Shown: positions 6,771 through 12,695 of the stretch, piece after piece
Layout of the letters: every line of letters begins with the position of its first letter
How positions within the stretch are numbered: the first letter of the stretch is position 1
Source: Myxococcales bacterium
GTDB lineage: Bacteria > Desulfobacterota_B > Binatia > UBA1149 > SPBQ01
Assembly: GCA_004525875.1 (NCBI GenBank)
Contig: SPBQ01000015.1
Location: 1-14,234 of the forward strand
Direction of reading: 5' to 3'
DNA length: 14,234 nucleotides
The notes under the pieces: generated by a model
Told to the model about the DNA's origin: nothing
Seen by the model: only the letters and a program-made list of their open reading frames with translations
The model's database searches: none
Program-made: the position numbers and the translations under genes

Positions 6771-8242
6771 TTGCGTGCTCGCTGGGCGTTTGCGCCCTGA
6801 TCGTCGCATGTAGCACCGGGGGAGGCACCGGCGGCGTCCCGGACGACGGCCGCATGCTCGACCGCGTTGCTTCCGAGAAGTTCGAGTACGGTAGCACAGC
6901 GGTCGGGCGTGACCGCGACATCAACCTGCACCGCGGCGACGGTCTCGGCCTGGTCTACGCGCCTGCGCTCTCCGTCTACCTCAACTCGGTACTGAGTCGC
7001 CTGGTTGCGGTTGCGCCGGTCGAGGCCATGCCCGTCCGCGTGTTCCTCCAGGCCACGCCGCAATGGGGAGCATCGAGCAGTGCCGACGCGAATATCTATC
7101 TGAATCTCGGCCTGCTGATGGGGCTCGAGAACGAGGACGAGCTGGCGGCAGTGCTCGCCCACGAGCTCTCGCACGTCGTCCTGCAACACCATACTTCCGA
7201 CCAGTTCGAGAACACCGGCGAGAACGTGAAGACCATGACGCGTGTGGCGCAGGGCGTAGAGATGGGCCTTCTCATGGCCGGCGTGATGGACGCGCCTGTG
7301 GTCAGCGGCAACGAGCTGCTCGAGCACCAGGCCGACCTTGTCGAGCTGAGCACGCTGGTGATCTCACCGACCTGGAACCGCCGGCAGGAGACCGAGGCCG
7401 ACATCCTCGGCACCGACCTGCTGATCGGAGCCGGCTACAACAAGGTCGCCATGCTCACGGTTCTCGACAAGCAGCGGGCATTCGAGGAGAGCCTGGCGGC
7501 CGATCAGGCGTCGGCGCCGGCGCCGACGAAGGAGTCGCGCAAGGCCGAGAAGCGTAGGATGATCAATCTCGGCGGCGTCCAGGTCGACATGAACCTCGCG
7601 AAGATGGTCGGCCCGCTCGGCCGCAAGCATCGCAAGGCCGAGGACCGGCGCGAGATCGTCCAGGCCTACATCAACCGCGAGTACCGCCGCGCGCCCCGCC
7701 CGCGAATCAAGGGTGCCCAGTGGTCGGTGATCGTCGAAGGCGGAACGACGAAGGCCCTGCTCGCGAACTACGCACGCGCGTTCGATGCCGAGCAGCGGCT
7801 CGTCTCGGGAGATGTCGATGGCGCGGTGCGGGATCTCGCCGAGGCCGTCGGGGAGCCGACGAGCTCTCATGCCTATCCCCGATTCCTGTTCGCACAGACG
7901 TGGCTGCAGCAGGGCGATAGCGAGCGGGCGCTGCGCAATCTGGAGAGCGCGTTCGACAACTTGGAGCCGAGCGTGAAGATCTTCCAGAGCGCGAGCGCGG
8001 TTCATCTCGATGCGGGTCGTACTGCGGAGGCGGTGGCGGTGCTCGAAAGAGCTTACAAGTTGTTCGAGGGGACACCGGGTCTCACTCCCGACTTGATCCG
8101 GGCCTACCGGGCGTCGGGTCGGGACGATGCGGCCCGACAGGTCGCGCGGCGCTGCGAGAGGGACTATCCGAGGTTGAAGGATCTTTGCGACCCGGACGCC
8201 GGGGATTCCGGCTTCCGGGTTCGCGTGAGTGCGAGAGACTGA
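6749..8242 (+). CDS. M48-family metalloprotease lipoprotein with TPR-like C-terminus (BepA/LoiP-like)
   Basis: This 497-aa protein is a zinc protease of the M48 family. It has a lipoprotein signal with lipobox IVAC and Cys21 as the lipidated residue, followed by a Gly/Thr-rich tether. The catalytic HELSH is at 138-142, with the distal zinc ligand in ETEAD at 214-218. The M48 domain runs from about 40 to 245. Residues about 335-485 contain helical pairs typical of TPR repeats (QRLVSGDVDGAVRDLAEAV, QQGDSERALRNLESAF, DAGRTAEAVAVLERAY). The layout matches periplasmic quality-control proteases such as BepA, which degrade or help assemble misfolded outer-membrane proteins. A region at 150-205 without obvious homology separates HELSH from the third ligand. 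GGGAGAGA a few bases before ATG 6749 is a good ribosome binding site. The gene overlaps the preceding one by 22 bases. Confidence 0.92.
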   Translation: MCYRKALVACSLGVCALIVACSTGGGTGGVPDDGRMLDRVASEKFEYGSTAVGRDRDINLHRGDGLGLVYAPALSVYLNSVLSRLVAVAPVEAMPVRVFLQATPQWGASSSADANIYLNLGLLMGLENEDELAAVLAHELSHVVLQHHTSDQFENTGENVKTMTRVAQGVEMGLLMAGVMDAPVVSGNELLEHQADLVELSTLVISPTWNRRQETEADILGTDLLIGAGYNKVAMLTVLDKQRAFEESLAADQASAPAPTKESRKAEKRRMINLGGVQVDMNLAKMVGPLGRKHRKAEDRREIVQAYINREYRRAPRPRIKGAQWSVIVEGGTTKALLANYARAFDAEQRLVSGDVDGAVRDLAEAVGEPTSSHAYPRFLFAQTWLQQGDSERALRNLESAFDNLEPSVKIFQSASAVHLDAGRTAEAVAVLERAYKLFEGTPGLTPDLIRAYRASGRDDAARQVARRCERDYPRLKDLCDPDAGDSGFRVRVSARD

Positions 8243-8243
8243 T

Positions 8244-8843
8244 TCAGTCGGCGAGCGGCATCATCGTTTGCCACTTACGGGTTCTCACGACGTAGTCGAG
8301 CGTCTCCTTGCTGTGCTGGCCCGTCACATCGGGGAGGCATGCGGCGATGTCCGGATACTTCGCGGGCATGCCGCAGTGCTTCTGAGCCTGGAGAAGATTT
8401 CCGAAGCCGGCGTTGTACGAAGCCAGCGCCAGATCGTGGCGATCTTGCTCGGGTCGTGGCGATGACCAGCCCCTGCGCATCCGTCGCATGTAGTACGCGC
8501 CCGCCTCGACGGCGAACTTCGCGTCGTGGGGGCTGATCGCGCCCCACTTCATGGCCCGGCTGACCTCTTCCCAGGTGCCCGGCATGATCTGCGCGATGCC
8601 GGCGGCGCCGACCGGGGAGACGGCGTCGGGATCGAGCCGCGACTCCTGGTAGTACTGGGCCTTGAGCAGGACCCAGTCGAGACCGGGCAGCCAGTTCTTG
8701 ACGGCCTTTCGGATCTCCCGATCGTAGCGGTCAGGAAAAGAGGAGGCCGAAGAGGATACAGGCGCCAACAAAGCGAGCGCCAAGATACATAGCGACAGCC
8801 CTCGGATTCTCGTCTTCATTGTTGTTCTTCTCATCACCACCAC
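8244..8843 (-). CDS. Secreted lytic transglycosylase (SLT/goose-lysozyme fold)
   Basis: The product is about 199 aa (191 if it starts at 8819). A basic N-terminus and hydrophobic LSLCILALALLAP form a signal peptide, with cleavage near SSSASS. The catalytic domain shows QYYQESRLDPDAVSPVGAAGIAQIMPGTW in pieces: the Glu of QES (residue 67 from GTG 8843) is the general acid, and GAAGIAQIMPGT is the diagnostic second motif. ALASYNAG follows at about 139-146. The enzyme cleaves the MurNAc-GlcNAc bond of peptidoglycan in the periplasm. Starts at 8843 (GTG with GGAGG 5 bases upstream), 8834 and 8819 are all possible. Its beginning overlaps the end of the upstream membrane-protein gene in another frame. 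Its stop is one base from the convergent M48 protease stop. Confidence 0.93.
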   Translation of the reverse strand: MVVMRRTTMKTRIRGLSLCILALALLAPVSSSASSFPDRYDREIRKAVKNWLPGLDWVLLKAQYYQESRLDPDAVSPVGAAGIAQIMPGTWEEVSRAMKWGAISPHDAKFAVEAGAYYMRRMRRGWSSPRPEQDRHDLALASYNAGFGNLLQAQKHCGMPAKYPDIAACLPDVTGQHSKETLDYVVRTRKWQTMMPLAD

Positions 8844-9000
8844 CGTTCCCTCCGCTGACCCGGGTCAGCCAGTTGCTGAAGCTGAATCCCAGGCTGCGGT
8901 CGAAGACGCGCAGAAGCCCCCACAAAAGAGCGAGAGCCACTACCGCGCGCAGAACGGTAAGAACAAAGCTGGCCAGAGAAAGATCTAGATACTCACCCAT
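8731..9000 (-). CDS. Small two-helix membrane protein, overlapping the lytic transglycosylase gene
   Basis: The product is 89 aa. Helix 1 is near SFVLTVLRAVVALALLWGLLRVF. A hydrophilic loop rich in Gly, Asn, Asp and Glu follows, then helix 2 (AVAMYLGARFVGACILFGLLFS) runs to the C-terminus. I do not recognise the family. ATG 9000 is preferred over GTG 9009 because GAGGGG at 9009-9014 lies 8 bases upstream of it. The last 110 or so bases also encode the transglycosylase signal peptide in another frame. Both readings make hydrophobic helices, and the transglycosylase needs its signal peptide, so the overlap seems genuine. Probable co-translation suggests this small protein works with, or localises, the transglycosylase. 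Confidence 0.7.
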   Translation of the reverse strand: MGEYLDLSLASFVLTVLRAVVALALLWGLLRVFDRSLGFSFSNWLTRVSGGNGGGDEKNNNEDENPRAVAMYLGARFVGACILFGLLFS

Positions 9001-9008
9001 CTGCCACA

Positions 9009-9014
9009 CCCCTC
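9009..9014 (-). promoter_or_regulatory. Ribosome binding site deciding the start at 9000
   Basis: GAGGGG on the minus strand lies 8 bases before ATG 9000. This favours that start over the in-frame GTG at 9009, which would overlap the site. Confidence 0.6.
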
Positions 9015-9016
9015 AC

Positions 9017-9037
9017 CGCTGGCTCCTGTGTCCAGCG
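9017..9037. repeat. Inverted repeat CGCTGG-N9-CCAGCG upstream of the small membrane protein
   Basis: 6-bp arms around a 9-base loop, just upstream of the minus-strand ribosome binding site at 9009-9014. It could be an operator or a leader hairpin affecting translation. The rest of 9038-9198, between the two divergent genes, shows no clear promoter, RNA gene or ORF. Confidence 0.35.
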
Positions 9038-9198
9038 TTCAGTGAGACAATTTTCCGCGCATCGGAACCGGACTTCAAGACCGGCGCAGTGCGTAAGGGG
9101 GGGATTCGTGCGTCTTGTACTCTTGACGTCCGCGGCCTCGCCTGGCGGTGACCGGCATGATACGAGACCCGGCCGGTGTGCCGTCGCGTGGCACCCGC

Positions 9199-9204
9199 AG
9201 GAGG
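9199..9204 (+). promoter_or_regulatory. Ribosome binding site deciding the start at 9212
   Basis: AGGAGG is followed by seven bases and ATG AAG CTA. This makes 9212 the start of the oxidoreductase rather than earlier in-frame starts that would add a Cys/Arg-rich extension. Confidence 0.85.
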
Positions 9205-9211
9205 GAATCTC

Positions 9212-10048
9212 ATGAAGCTAGGCTTCTTCGGCATCAACGTGGGCCCCTGCGCGGAGCCGTCCGCACTGGCGACGGTCGCGAAGGCCGCCGAGGACGCCGG
9301 CTACGACTCGCTGTGGACGGGCGAGCACGTCGTCCTGCCGGTCCCGCAGATCCCGCCCTCGCCGGTGCCGGCCGAGACCCCGTTCCTCGACCCCGCGGTG
9401 GCCCTGACCTTCGCCGCAGCGTGTACCACGAAGATCAAGCTGGCCACGGGCATCATCATCCTGCCGCAGCGCAACCCACTCGTGCTCGCCAAGGAGTTCG
9501 CGAGCCTCGACGTGCTGTCCGGTGGGCGCGTGATGCTCGGCGTCGCCTCTGGCTACCTGACCCAGGAGTTCGAAGCGCTCGGCATCCCGTTCGGCGACCG
9601 CGGCCCGCGGACCGACGAGTATATCGACGCGATCCGGGAGATGTGGACGTCGCAGCAGCCGTCATTCGACGGCAAGTTCGTGTCGTTCTCCGGCATCGAT
9701 GCTCAGCCGCGGCCCGTGCAGAAGCCGGCACCGCCGATCGTGATCGGCGGTCAGAGCCCGCCCGCCTACCGGCGCGCGATCAAGCGCGGCAACGAATGGT
9801 ACGGCTTCAGCCTGACGCCCGAGGACACGAAGATTTGTCTCGATGGTCTTGCCGCCGCGCGTCAGCGCGTCGGGCGGCCGGCCGGGCTCGGCGATCTCGT
9901 CGTCAGCGTCACGCCACCGTTCGGCACATCGGCCGACGATCTGAAACGGTACGAGGATCTGGGCGTGCACCGCCTGGTGCCGATCGGGTTCGTCGGCGAC
10001 ACCGCTGCGATGGTGAAGTCGATCGAAGAGACTGCGGCGATCTTCTAG
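9212..10048 (+). CDS. LLM-class (luciferase-like) F420-type oxidoreductase
   Basis: The product is 278 aa. It is a single TIM-barrel luciferase-like protein of the family often annotated as F420-dependent (Rv2161c-type subfamily), although FMN-dependent members exist. Landmarks are MKLGFFGINVGP at the start, AAEDAGYDSLWTGEHVVLP, then TTKIKLATGIIILPQRNPLVLAKEFASLDVLSGGRVMLGVASGYL in pieces at about residues 71-115, RTDEYIDAIREMW near 130-142, and QKPAPPIVIGGQSPPAYRRA at about 170-190. Such enzymes carry out hydride transfer on small molecules in the cytoplasm; the substrate is unknown. Translation starts after a strong AGGAGG. The gene ends head-on with the DUF2889 gene, sharing a CTAG stop. 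Confidence 0.93.
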   Translation: MKLGFFGINVGPCAEPSALATVAKAAEDAGYDSLWTGEHVVLPVPQIPPSPVPAETPFLDPAVALTFAAACTTKIKLATGIIILPQRNPLVLAKEFASLDVLSGGRVMLGVASGYLTQEFEALGIPFGDRGPRTDEYIDAIREMWTSQQPSFDGKFVSFSGIDAQPRPVQKPAPPIVIGGQSPPAYRRAIKRGNEWYGFSLTPEDTKICLDGLAAARQRVGRPAGLGDLVVSVTPPFGTSADDLKRYEDLGVHRLVPIGFVGDTAAMVKSIEETAAIF

Positions 10049-10851
10049 TGGACGCGCCCTTGGTCGCCGGACGGCCGTGCGGCGGCAAGTGTGTCCGGAT
10101 CGACGTCGCGCAGGTAGCGCACCGTGCCGTGGACCCGCGTGGCCTCCTCGATTCGATCTTCATTGAAGGTGTGACACCGGCCCGCAACACCGGCGAAGCC
10201 GCCGGCGCGCGGAATGCGATCGAAGTCGTACTGGCGACCGAGGGCGATGAAGACGGCGCGCCGGAGCACCTGCGCGGCTTCCGCGTCTTCGATATCGAGT
10301 GTCGCGTAGCACCACCTCACGAAGCCCGCGAGCATGCCTTGGCCGGCGTAGGGAGCGGGCTCGGTGATCTGCATTCCGTTCACGTGCCACGCGAGGACGA
10401 TCGTACCATCGCGGGCCAGCGTCACGCATGCGCGGCCATCGTTGCGATCAGGGATCGTCGCGTCATAGATGCGATGCGCGTGACCGCGCGCCGCGGTCGC
10501 CACTGCCAGAACAGCCGCATCATATAAATGAGTGCACTGCAGGCGAACGTCGGTGTGGCGTGCCACGTCGACGGCCGACGGCAGGAGCGGTGCGCCGCAC
10601 AGAGCCTCGAGCGGCGCACCGGCGCCCGCGCAGGTCGTCCACGGGATGCGCAGCCCCTCGCCCTCGATGGCGGTGACCTTGTGGCCGTCGTGCGTGACGC
10701 GTGTCCGAAAATGGTGGAAGTCGTCCTCGAGCTCGCCGACGACCACGCCGCCGTGGCCGTCCTGCTCGACCCGCTCGATGTGGATCCGGCGGCGGTAGAC
10801 GCCGCTGCCGTAGTCGGGGATGCGGGGCACGTCGTCGTTCGGTTCCGCCAT
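10045..10851 (-). CDS. DUF2889 domain protein
   Basis: The 268-aa protein matches the DUF2889 pattern as I know it: YRRRIHIERVEQDGHGGVVVGELEDDFHHFRTRVTHDG in pieces near residues 19-56, then AIEGEGLRIPWTTCAGAGAPLEALCG at about 60-86, and LQCTHLYDAAVLAVATAA at about 104-121. The family has no established function. Conserved His, Asp and Cys residues (DDFHHF, PWTTC, CTHL) suggest metal or thiol chemistry. DUF2889 genes often lie near aromatic or acyl-CoA metabolism genes, which is recall, not proof. There is no signal peptide or membrane helix. Its stop overlaps the convergent oxidoreductase stop in the 4 bases CTAG. No ribosome binding site is clear before ATG 10851. Confidence 0.85.
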   Translation of the reverse strand: MAEPNDDVPRIPDYGSGVYRRRIHIERVEQDGHGGVVVGELEDDFHHFRTRVTHDGHKVTAIEGEGLRIPWTTCAGAGAPLEALCGAPLLPSAVDVARHTDVRLQCTHLYDAAVLAVATAARGHAHRIYDATIPDRNDGRACVTLARDGTIVLAWHVNGMQITEPAPYAGQGMLAGFVRWCYATLDIEDAEAAQVLRRAVFIALGRQYDFDRIPRAGGFAGVAGRCHTFNEDRIEEATRVHGTVRYLRDVDPDTLAAARPSGDQGRVH

Positions 10852-10923
10852 GGCCGCAAAGGATAGCGGAGCGTGGAGGCGAAGTCTCAGGGCGCGGCGA
10901 TGGTCACGGGCCGCGTTGCGGCG

Positions 10924-11265
10924 CTACCCGATCAGAGTCGCGGTCACCGTACGATGTACGAGATAGCCGACGGGTAAGGCCGCGCAGCCGATCCCGTAGG
11001 CCTGCCAGAACGTGAGGCCGAGCTTCCCAGCGAACAGGAATGGAAGGAAGAACATGAGGCTGACGGGGATCGCGATGAAGATGCTCCGGGCCAGCGCCAC
11101 CGAGGTCTCGGCGTTGGTGTGCTCAACGTAGGACAGTGGCAGCACGAGCATGGTCGCGAGCGGGAGGGCGATGATGAAGCCCGCCGTCGTCGGGAAGCGC
11201 CCCGACAACCACGAGGCGAAGCTGATCACAGTGGCCGAGACGAGGACGTTGATTGCGAATAACAC
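10924..11265 (-). CDS. DUF3147-like small membrane protein
   Basis: The product is 113 aa with four hydrophobic helices (LFAINVLVSATVISFASWL, FPTTAGFIIALPLATMLVLPLSYV in pieces, FIAIPVSLMFFLPFLFAG, and FWQAYGIGCAALPVGYLV). The order, the FP-T-GFIIALPLAT motif in helix 2, the FFLPFLF motif in helix 3 and the FW in helix 4 resemble DUF3147 proteins, an uncharacterised inner-membrane family. The start is GTG 11265, set by AGGAGG at 11273-11278 seven bases upstream; the longer open frame running back through the tandem repeats is not coding. It lies downstream of tRNA-Phe and the repeat array on the same strand, so read-through from the tRNA promoter is possible. Confidence 0.85.
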   Translation of the reverse strand: MLFAINVLVSATVISFASWLSGRFPTTAGFIIALPLATMLVLPLSYVEHTNAETSVALARSIFIAIPVSLMFFLPFLFAGKLGLTFWQAYGIGCAALPVGYLVHRTVTATLIG

Positions 11266-11272
11266 GTTGAGA

Positions 11273-11278
11273 CCTCCT
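11273..11278 (-). promoter_or_regulatory. Ribosome binding site deciding the start at 11265
   Basis: AGGAGG on the minus strand with seven bases to GTG TTA TTC. It rules out the longer frame that continues to 11523 through repeat DNA. Confidence 0.85.
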
Positions 11279-11390
11279 GCGCTTGCACCACAACTGAGCG
11301 ATGCGTTCGGCGGCCGTGTCAAGGCTGCTCGTGAGCGCCGAGCCGGCGAGGCGTGAGAGGCACGTGGAAGCGAAGCGCGACTTGGCTGGA

Positions 11391-11410
11391 TGGTGCCCAG
11401 GGGCGGAATC
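11391..11410 (-). pseudogene. tRNA-Phe 3'-end fragment, distal copy
   Basis: These 20 bases equal the end of tRNA-Phe (part of the T arm, acceptor 3' strand and CCA), embedded in repeat unit 1. No 5' half accompanies it, so it cannot make a tRNA. It resembles an attachment-site duplicate. Confidence 0.85.
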
Positions 11411-11470
11411 GTGAGCGCCGAGCCGGCGAGGTGTGAGAGGCACGTGGTTTTGAAGCGCAAGTTAGCTAGA

Positions 11471-11490
11471 TGGTGCCCAGGGGCGGAATC
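11471..11490 (-). pseudogene. tRNA-Phe 3'-end fragment, proximal copy
   Basis: The same 20 bases, at the end of repeat unit 2 and 80 bases downstream of the real tRNA 3' end. It is identical to the functional gene over its length. Confidence 0.85.
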
Positions 11491-11550
11491 GTGAGCGCCG
11501 AGCCGGCGAGGTGTGAGAGGCACGTGGTTTTGAAGCGCGAGTTAGCTAGA

Positions 11551-11626
11551 TGGTGCCCAGGGGCGGAATCGAACCACCGACACGTGGATTTTCAATCCAC
11601 TGCTCTACCAACTGAGCTACCTGGGC
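11551..11626 (-). tRNA. tRNA-Phe (anticodon GAA)
   Basis: 76 nt including an encoded CCA. The acceptor stem GCCCAGG pairs with CCTGGGC, and the D arm begins TAGCTCAG with GTTGGTAGAGC. The anticodon stem GTGGA/TCCAC carries loop TTGAAAA, giving anticodon GAA. The T arm GGTGG/CCGCC (one wobble) has loop TTCGATT. All cloverleaf parts are intact. It decodes UUU and UUC. Its 3' 20 bases recur twice in the downstream tandem repeats. It follows gshB on the same strand but appears to have its own promoter. Confidence 0.97.
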
Positions 11627-11643
11627 ACTTCAGGTAGGACGAG

Positions 11644-11666
11644 AAACGGCCGGGACGCCCCGGCCG
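11644..11666 (-). terminator. Rho-independent-type terminator after gshB
   Basis: CGGCCGGG at 11647-11654 and CCCGGCCG at 11659-11666 form a perfect 8-bp GC stem with a 4-base loop; on the minus strand it is followed by TTTCTCG. It lies about 70 bases after the gshB stop and about 20 bases before tRNA-Phe. The T-run is short, so efficiency is uncertain. Confidence 0.65.
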
Positions 11667-11673
11667 CCTCCTT

Positions 11674-11702
11674 GATGTAGCGCTCGAGGGTGCGGGCGTC
11701 AA
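11674..11702 (-). promoter_or_regulatory. Candidate sigma-70 promoter for tRNA-Phe
   Basis: On the minus strand TTGACG (11697-11702) and TACATC (11674-11679) are 17 bases apart. The -35 is strong and the -10 moderate. Transcription would start near 11667, at the edge of the terminator hairpin, giving a pre-tRNA leader of about 40 nt. Confidence 0.45.
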
Positions 11703-11737
11703 GCCTCGTGCCAGATGTCAGGCGGCGCGGTGCGTTC

Positions 11738-12691
11738 TCAGCCGCCGCGAGCGCCGCACTTCGTTTCCACGAAGTCGATGACCTTCGCCTCGAGGTTCGT
11801 GTGGTTGAGCACGTCGATCTCCTGGATCCCCGTAGGGCTGGTGACGTTCACTTCCGTGAGGCGATCGCCGATCACGTCAAGGCCGGCGAACCAGATGCCG
11901 AGCTGGTCGAGCGCGGGAGCGAGGCGCTTGCAGATCTCGCGCTCGCGGTCGCCGACCGGGTGGGCGACGCAGTTGCCGCCGACGTGGATGTTGCCGCGTA
12001 GCTCGCCGTCGGCGGGGACGCGCAGCATGGTGCCGAGCGGTTCACCGTCGAGATAGATGAGCCGCTGATCGCCTTCGCGCGAGGCGGGGAGATAGCGCTG
12101 CGCCATGATCTGGCGCTTTCCATCCATCGTCACGGTTTCGAGGATCGAGTGGGTGTTCAGGTCGCCGTGAGTGATGCGGAAGATGCCCATGCCGCCGCAG
12201 CCGTCGAGCGGCTTCACCACGATGTCGCCGCCAATGTCGGCGCGGAAGGCGAGGATGCGATCCGGGTCTGCGCTCACGATCGTGTCGGTGATCAGGTCGG
12301 GGAAGCGCAGGATGAACATCTTCTCGGACGCTTCTCGCAGGCCCGATGCGCGATTGACGACGAGGGTCTTCGACTCGTCGATCAGGCTCAGGATGTGGGT
12401 GGCGAAGAAGAAGTCCAGGTCGTAGGGTGGGTCCTTGCGCATGAACACGGCGTCGAACGACTCCGCTTCGGCCAGCAAGGTTTCGCCGAACCTGTAGTGT
12501 TTGCCCTGTACCGGGCCGATCTCGAGCGGCTTGCTGCGGGCGTGAACATGGCTGCCGGCGACGGTCAGATCCTGGACGCCGCAGTAAAAGTTCTCGTGGC
12601 CGCGCTTCTGGGCCTCACGCAGGAACGTGTAGGTGGTGTCCTTGGTGATGTCGATCCGCTCGATGGGATCCATCACGAAGAGAAACTTCAT
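11738..12691 (-). CDS. gshB: Glutathione synthetase
   Basis: This is a 317-aa ATP-grasp enzyme of normal GshB length. It joins gamma-glutamylcysteine and glycine using ATP to form glutathione in the cytoplasm. The start MKFLFVMDPIERIDITKDTTYTFL in pieces is the family's N-terminal signature. FMRKDPPYDLDFFFATHIL is at about 83-101. ATP-grasp motifs are VVKPLDGCGGMGIFRI near 157-172, RYLPASREGDQRLIYLDGEPLG at about 199-220, and GLDVIGDRLTEVNVTSPTGIQEI near 273-295 with the metal-binding E and N of EVN. It starts 4 bases after the rsmE stop, with AAGGA upstream, as third gene of a prmA-rsmE-gshB operon. The rsmE-gshB neighbourhood is also found in E. coli. A terminator hairpin follows it. Confidence 0.97.
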   Translation of the reverse strand: MKFLFVMDPIERIDITKDTTYTFLREAQKRGHENFYCGVQDLTVAGSHVHARSKPLEIGPVQGKHYRFGETLLAEAESFDAVFMRKDPPYDLDFFFATHILSLIDESKTLVVNRASGLREASEKMFILRFPDLITDTIVSADPDRILAFRADIGGDIVVKPLDGCGGMGIFRITHGDLNTHSILETVTMDGKRQIMAQRYLPASREGDQRLIYLDGEPLGTMLRVPADGELRGNIHVGGNCVAHPVGDREREICKRLAPALDQLGIWFAGLDVIGDRLTEVNVTSPTGIQEIDVLNHTNLEAKVIDFVETKCGARGG

Positions 12692-12695
12692 GGGC

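Larger units (their letters stand above)
11331..11570 (-). repeat. Tandem array, 3 x 80 bp, each unit ending in the tRNA-Phe 3' end
   Basis: Units are 11331-11410, 11411-11490 and 11491-11570, each exactly 80 bases and beginning gtgagcgccgagccggcgag. Units 2 and 3 differ at one base that I can see. Unit 1 differs from unit 2 at about eight or nine positions, all in the first 60 bases. The last 20 bases of each unit are identical and equal the 3' end of tRNA-Phe, with unit 3 running into the real gene. Each unit also holds a small CGCCG-AGC-CGGCG inverted repeat near its start. The array occupies the space between tRNA-Phe and the DUF3147-like gene. It could come from repeated integration at the tRNA 3' end or from tandem duplication by slippage. 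Confidence 0.95.

Noticed and set aside
9040..9135. Possible selenocysteine tRNA around CCGGACTTCAAGACCGG
   Set aside because: The anticodon-like hairpin with TCA is suggestive, but no acceptor stem, T arm or long variable arm can be folded around it.
9148..10527. 459-codon plus-strand open frame
   Set aside because: Out-of-frame shadow across the oxidoreductase and then antisense to the DUF2889 gene; Arg/Ala-rich and without motifs.
10910..10922. GCCGC-GTT-GCGGC hairpin near the DUF3147-like stop as terminator
   Set aside because: Five-bp stem partly beyond the stop with no T-run on the minus strand; common by chance at this GC content.
11266..11523. N-terminal extension of the DUF3147-like gene through the tandem repeats
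   Set aside because: The frame is repetitive and Arg/Ser-rich, the unit length is not a multiple of three, and AGGAGG at 11273-11278 sets the start at 11265.
11331..11570. CRISPR array
   Set aside because: The whole 80-base unit repeats, including any would-be spacer, and the repeated end is tRNA sequence; no cas gene is visible.
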